Below, piece after piece: positions 5,248 through 7,379 of a stretch of 7,379 bases of DNA. Numbering within the stretch: position 1 is the first letter of the stretch; the number at the start of each line of letters is the position of its first letter. The position numbers were made by a program, and so were the translations under genes. Location of the stretch: contig JAFEGS010000617.1 of the NCBI GenBank assembly GCA_018239705.1, positions 1-7,379 on the forward strand, written 5' to 3'. Origin of the DNA: Verrucomicrobiota bacterium. Its GTDB lineage: Bacteria; Chlamydiota; Chlamydiia; Chlamydiales; FEN-1388. The notes below the pieces were generated by a model. It searched no databases. It had not been told where the DNA came from and saw nothing but the letters and a program-made list of their open reading frames with translations.

Positions 5248-5291
5248 CAGGCATTAGTACCGCCATCCACGGTCAGATTAGTACCGTTGTA
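5247..5291 (-). pseudogene. C-terminal tail of a short-chain dehydrogenase
   Basis: It reads YNGTNLTVDGGTNA and a stop. NLTVDGG is the hallmark C-terminus of FabG-like SDRs, which close the substrate pocket with this segment. The frame stays open upstream to a TAA at 5355-5357, adding 21 codons (such as KIYAKYPQVALD) that do not look like SDR, so the homologous part starts about 5291. Its stop sits just before the terminator hairpin. It may come from the same parental gene family as the N-terminal fragment at 4522-4671, but the intervening catalytic region is absent and the order is permuted. Confidence 0.75.
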
Positions 5292-5362
5292 TGGGCTGTA
5301 CTTCCAAATTTGATCTAAGGCAACTTGAGGGTATTTTGCATAGATCTTTTGCTCTTATAAAT

Positions 5363-5695
5363 TTATTTCCTGGCAATACGCGAAAGAATCGATCGTAAGG
5401 TGGTGGTTAACTCAGCCAAAAGCCCTTCCAGTGTTGTGATTTGCTGTTGCAATTCAGGCAAGACAGAGAGCTTTGCTTGCAGGCTGTTTATACTCTCCTG
5501 GTACGCATTAATCGTATTTTGCAAGAGAGTAACCTGCATCTGCAAATCTGAATGATTCTGACTTTGCTGAGTAATTCCTTGCTCAAGCTGGGTAAGGGTT
5601 ATTTCTTGCTTGTTGAGAAGTTTTTGAAAATTGCTTGCAAGAGATTCATTATTCGATGCTTGCACATATAATGATTTTGAAATATCTGCCATCAT
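5363..5695 (-). CDS. Small coiled-coil protein, paralog of the upstream gene's tail
   Basis: 110 residues if it starts at ATG 5695; AAGAG (5708-5704) lies 8 bases upstream. ATG 5692 and TTG 5716 are possible alternatives. Residues about 20-78 form heptad-like coil rich in Gln, Leu and Asn, with a break at VLPEL (78-82), then a second coil to RIARK. Residues 54-110 align without gaps to residues 150-205 of the next gene upstream: QV..LQNTIN, the proline break, L.QQIT.L and a basic end all coincide. The two are therefore paralogs in their C-terminal coil. It has no signal peptide, no membrane segment and no enzyme motif. It is last in a likely three-gene operon, 29 bases after its neighbour. 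It may oligomerise, perhaps with that neighbour; function is unknown. No clear terminator follows. Confidence 0.75.
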   Translation of the reverse strand: MMADISKSLYVQASNNESLASNFQKLLNKQEITLTQLEQGITQQSQNHSDLQMQVTLLQNTINAYQESINSLQAKLSVLPELQQQITTLEGLLAELTTTLRSILSRIARK

Positions 5696-5724
5696 TTTTT
5701 TTGCTCTTAGGTTCAAATAATTTA

Positions 5725-6342
5725 TTATATGCCAAGACGAGCGTTAATACGCATCATCACAGCGGTGAGGTTCGTTACTTGCGTTGCCAGAGCAGTAATT
5801 TGTGCTTGCAAACCAGGGATGACAGCAACTTGAGTCAGTAGCCCGACAATTTGTTGATTTAACCCGTTGATCGTGTTTTGCAAAGCTACTACTTGCTGCC
5901 GCAGTCCATTTATATCTTGGTTTTGCTGGTCAAGAGCTTGCTGAAGCTGGGCAACTATTTGGTTGCTTGCGCTAAGTTGTGCTTGGAGGGTATTGATCAG
6001 CACTTGATGTGGGCTAACAGTAGGTACGACAGGCGCACTTTTGATAAGCGCAATCGATCGAACCTCATTATGTACGCGATCATTTCTTTCTTTCGCATAG
6101 GCTTGAGTAGTGTACTGCTGTAACCGTTGTTGTGTGTTTTCATTTTCTAGATACTTACGGCCTACATAGACTCCGTTTGTAGCGTGATGACCTTCTTTTG
6201 CGCCATTAAATAGACTCCTCGCAACACGATAAACTGCCCCATTAGGTTCGGTTAGATTGTAGGTATAAAACGAGTCCCAATGGTGCTTGCGCCCAGGGCT
6301 TAGTACGAGGCTAACGGAAAGATTAGAAATTGTGAATGACAT
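5725..6342 (-). CDS. Hypothetical protein: N-terminal domain plus coiled coil
   Basis: 205 residues from ATG 6342, with AGGA (6355-6352) 9 bases upstream. Residues 1-62 look like a small globular, beta-rich domain (SFTISNLSVSLVLSP, then HHWDSFYTYNLTEPNGAVYRVARSLF) that I do not recognise. Residues 63-100 are charged and helical. A Pro/Val linker (APVVPTVSP, 103-111) leads to a coiled coil from about 114 to 170 with regular Leu, Ile, Gln and Asn positions. After a break at VIPGL (174-178) a second coil runs to the end. Gln and Asn in core positions are common in trimeric or loosely paired coils. The last 56 residues are paralogous to the next gene. No secretion signal or catalytic motif is visible. 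A structural, adhesive or effector role is possible but unproven. Confidence 0.8.
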   Translation of the reverse strand: MSFTISNLSVSLVLSPGRKHHWDSFYTYNLTEPNGAVYRVARSLFNGAKEGHHATNGVYVGRKYLENENTQQRLQQYTTQAYAKERNDRVHNEVRSIALIKSAPVVPTVSPHQVLINTLQAQLSASNQIVAQLQQALDQQNQDINGLRQQVVALQNTINGLNQQIVGLLTQVAVIPGLQAQITALATQVTNLTAVMMRINARLGI

Positions 6343-6390
6343 AGTAATATATCCTATATAATTTAATATTTAATTAGGTGTTTAAGGAAC

Positions 6391-7379
6391 TTAAAGCAGA
6401 TTCATAAGCTCTGCAGCCTCATCTGTCGTCATGTTCAGCACATTCCCAAGTGCTGCTGCATTTTCTCTTATCCGCTGGCTTTCGTTCCTTAACGCTACAT
6501 TTACCGCTTGAAGCTCATTGAAAACTGGCTCCAAGCCTATCCTTTGTACATTTTGATTAAAGGTAGAATGGTTGAGGCTTAAGTTCCCAATAGAGGTTGT
6601 AAGTTGGGCGATGTTATTTGAAAGCTCAGTCACTTGCCTCCTGTAGATCGGCACTTCAGAAGAGAGTGTTAAATTACTTTCCGCATAACCTGCAAGTGTT
6701 TCTGAGAAAACTTGAGGCAGTATAAAACTTGAAGCATGCGCAGTAGGGCTTAAAGAAACAACATCCGAGAAGTGTCCTTCAATGAGCAGGTAGTGAATAG
6801 ACCCGATGAATGAGCCACAGCTGCCAGCAAATTTTTTTGCTTCCACTGCTTTTTTCCAGTCAGTGAATATTGCTTGCAGGTACGCCTCGGGCATTGTTGT
6901 TTCTCGCGTCAGCCATTGCTGCTTTGCCATGCGTAGGCAACCGGGCAGTGCCATGAAGACTTCATGTACTTCGTTTTGTTGTTTCAATTCCAGATTTTTT
7001 TGTGCCTCCAGCTGCAGTGCAAGCTGCCTTTTTGCTTTCTGTTTAGCTTTTTTGTGGTCGCTTTTTCCAATGCCACAAAAGCTCTTGATATTCTTCAACA
7101 ATGTTTTTGGGGTGCTGATAAAGGCTTTTCCCATATTTTTTACTGTTTTGACCGGTTTGGTCAGAAGCCCTTTGGTTAACTTATAAACGCCCACAACTTT
7201 GTTTACCGTTAACTTTAAGAGCTCTTTAGGCAGCGTTTCTGACAGAGCTGTTAAGGGGTTTTTAAAAGCCTCACGCGAAATTTTTGTCAGCACGGGAAGG
7301 ATATCGTTAGCTAATGAAGCAATAGAATATGCTGCCATCACTGCACCTATAGCATTTCCAATCTCTGGATTATCTAAGA
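6391..7379 (-). CDS. Hypothetical helical protein, 5' end beyond window
   Basis: The frame is open to the right edge (328 residues visible). An ATG at 7338 and GTG at 7341 occur, but the 12 codons before them (LDNPEIGNAIGA) are protein-like and continue the same helix, so the true start is probably outside. Near the edge, GNAIGAVMAAYSIASLAND is small-residue-rich and hydrophobic. Visible residues about 35-105 are a Lys-rich helical region with LTKPVKTVKNMGKAF-type repeats. Residues about 105-135 form a charged helix (KKAKQKAKRQLALQLEAQKN). A globular part follows with LPGCLRMAKQQWL and KKFAGSCGSFIGSIHYLL. The last ~100 residues are coil-forming (YRRQVTELSNNIAQL to DEAAELMNLL). The Gly/Ala-rich segment before a variable tail resembles parts of polymorphic toxins, but I see no toxin motif. 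Only 48 bases separate it from the next gene. Confidence 0.75.
   Translation of the reverse strand, partial: LDNPEIGNAIGAVMAAYSIASLANDILPVLTKISREAFKNPLTALSETLPKELLKLTVNKVVGVYKLTKGLLTKPVKTVKNMGKAFISTPKTLLKNIKSFCGIGKSDHKKAKQKAKRQLALQLEAQKNLELKQQNEVHEVFMALPGCLRMAKQQWLTRETTMPEAYLQAIFTDWKKAVEAKKFAGSCGSFIGSIHYLLIEGHFSDVVSLSPTAHASSFILPQVFSETLAGYAESNLTLSSEVPIYRRQVTELSNNIAQLTTSIGNLSLNHSTFNQNVQRIGLEPVFNELQAVNVALRNESQRIRENAAALGNVLNMTTDEAAELMNLL

Noticed and set aside
4907..5257. Plus-strand open frame of 116 codons crossing several fragments
   Set aside because: It spans the antisense of the reverse transcriptase, unassigned DNA and the VOC duplicate, so it has no coherent origin.
5264..5293. Repeated ATTAGTACCG within the SDR tail as a small repeat array
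   Set aside because: It simply encodes two GTN tripeptides and occurs twice only; no CRISPR or satellite pattern.
6806..7186. Plus-strand Phe/Cys-rich open frames
   Set aside because: They are antisense to a Lys/Ala-rich helical region, which naturally yields Phe- and Cys-rich shadows; no ribosome site.

Overview
This window is an AT-rich stretch of accessory bacterial DNA with defence or toxin genes, gene debris and a run of coiled-coil proteins. The organism cannot be named from the sequence. Low GC, TPR and coiled-coil proteins of no recognisable family, a Fic protein, AbiE-type genes and decayed group II intron pieces would suit a host-associated bacterium such as an amoeba symbiont, but that is a guess. 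There are no rRNA, tRNA or core genes to place it.

Layout. (1) Positions 1-1073, minus strand: a TPR protein whose 3' end runs off the left edge. (2) 1148-2981: a two-gene AbiE-type (type IV toxin-antitoxin-like) operon on the plus strand. It comprises a DUF6088/AbiEi-like winged-helix protein and an AbiEii nucleotidyltransferase joined by a TTGA overlap. Its promoter carries a perfect 9-12-9 inverted repeat that runs into the start codon. The operon is bracketed by a perfect 23-bp direct repeat, one copy of which lies inside the neighbouring fic gene. (3) 2859-3686, minus strand: a Fic-domain protein that overlaps the end of the AbiEii gene tail to tail. (4) 3807-4232, plus strand: an intact VOC (glyoxalase/bleomycin-resistance) protein.

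(5) 4233-5354 is a junkyard of fragments. It holds a promoter and signal-peptide start of a truncated secreted protein, then the N-terminal part of a short-chain dehydrogenase (SDR) fused in frame to a group II intron reverse transcriptase fragment. After these come possible intron RNA, a second copy of the last ~60 bp of the VOC locus, a strong hairpin terminator, and the C-terminal tail of an SDR. The SDR pieces lie in the wrong order for one simple gene, so at least two rearrangements occurred. (6) 5363-7379, minus strand: three closely spaced genes that probably form one operon. The first is open at the right edge. All three end in coiled coil, and the two shorter ones share a paralogous C-terminal coil with a proline break at the same place.

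The AbiEi/AbiEii pair would act as antitoxin/repressor and nucleotidyltransferase toxin. Fic would modify target proteins by transferring AMP or a related group. The TPR and coiled-coil genes are of unknown role. The most informative signals are structural: the repeat-bracketed AbiE cassette, the fic-derived scar beside it, similar TGTAA/TTACA inverted repeats before three separate genes, and the VOC/SDR/intron mosaic.
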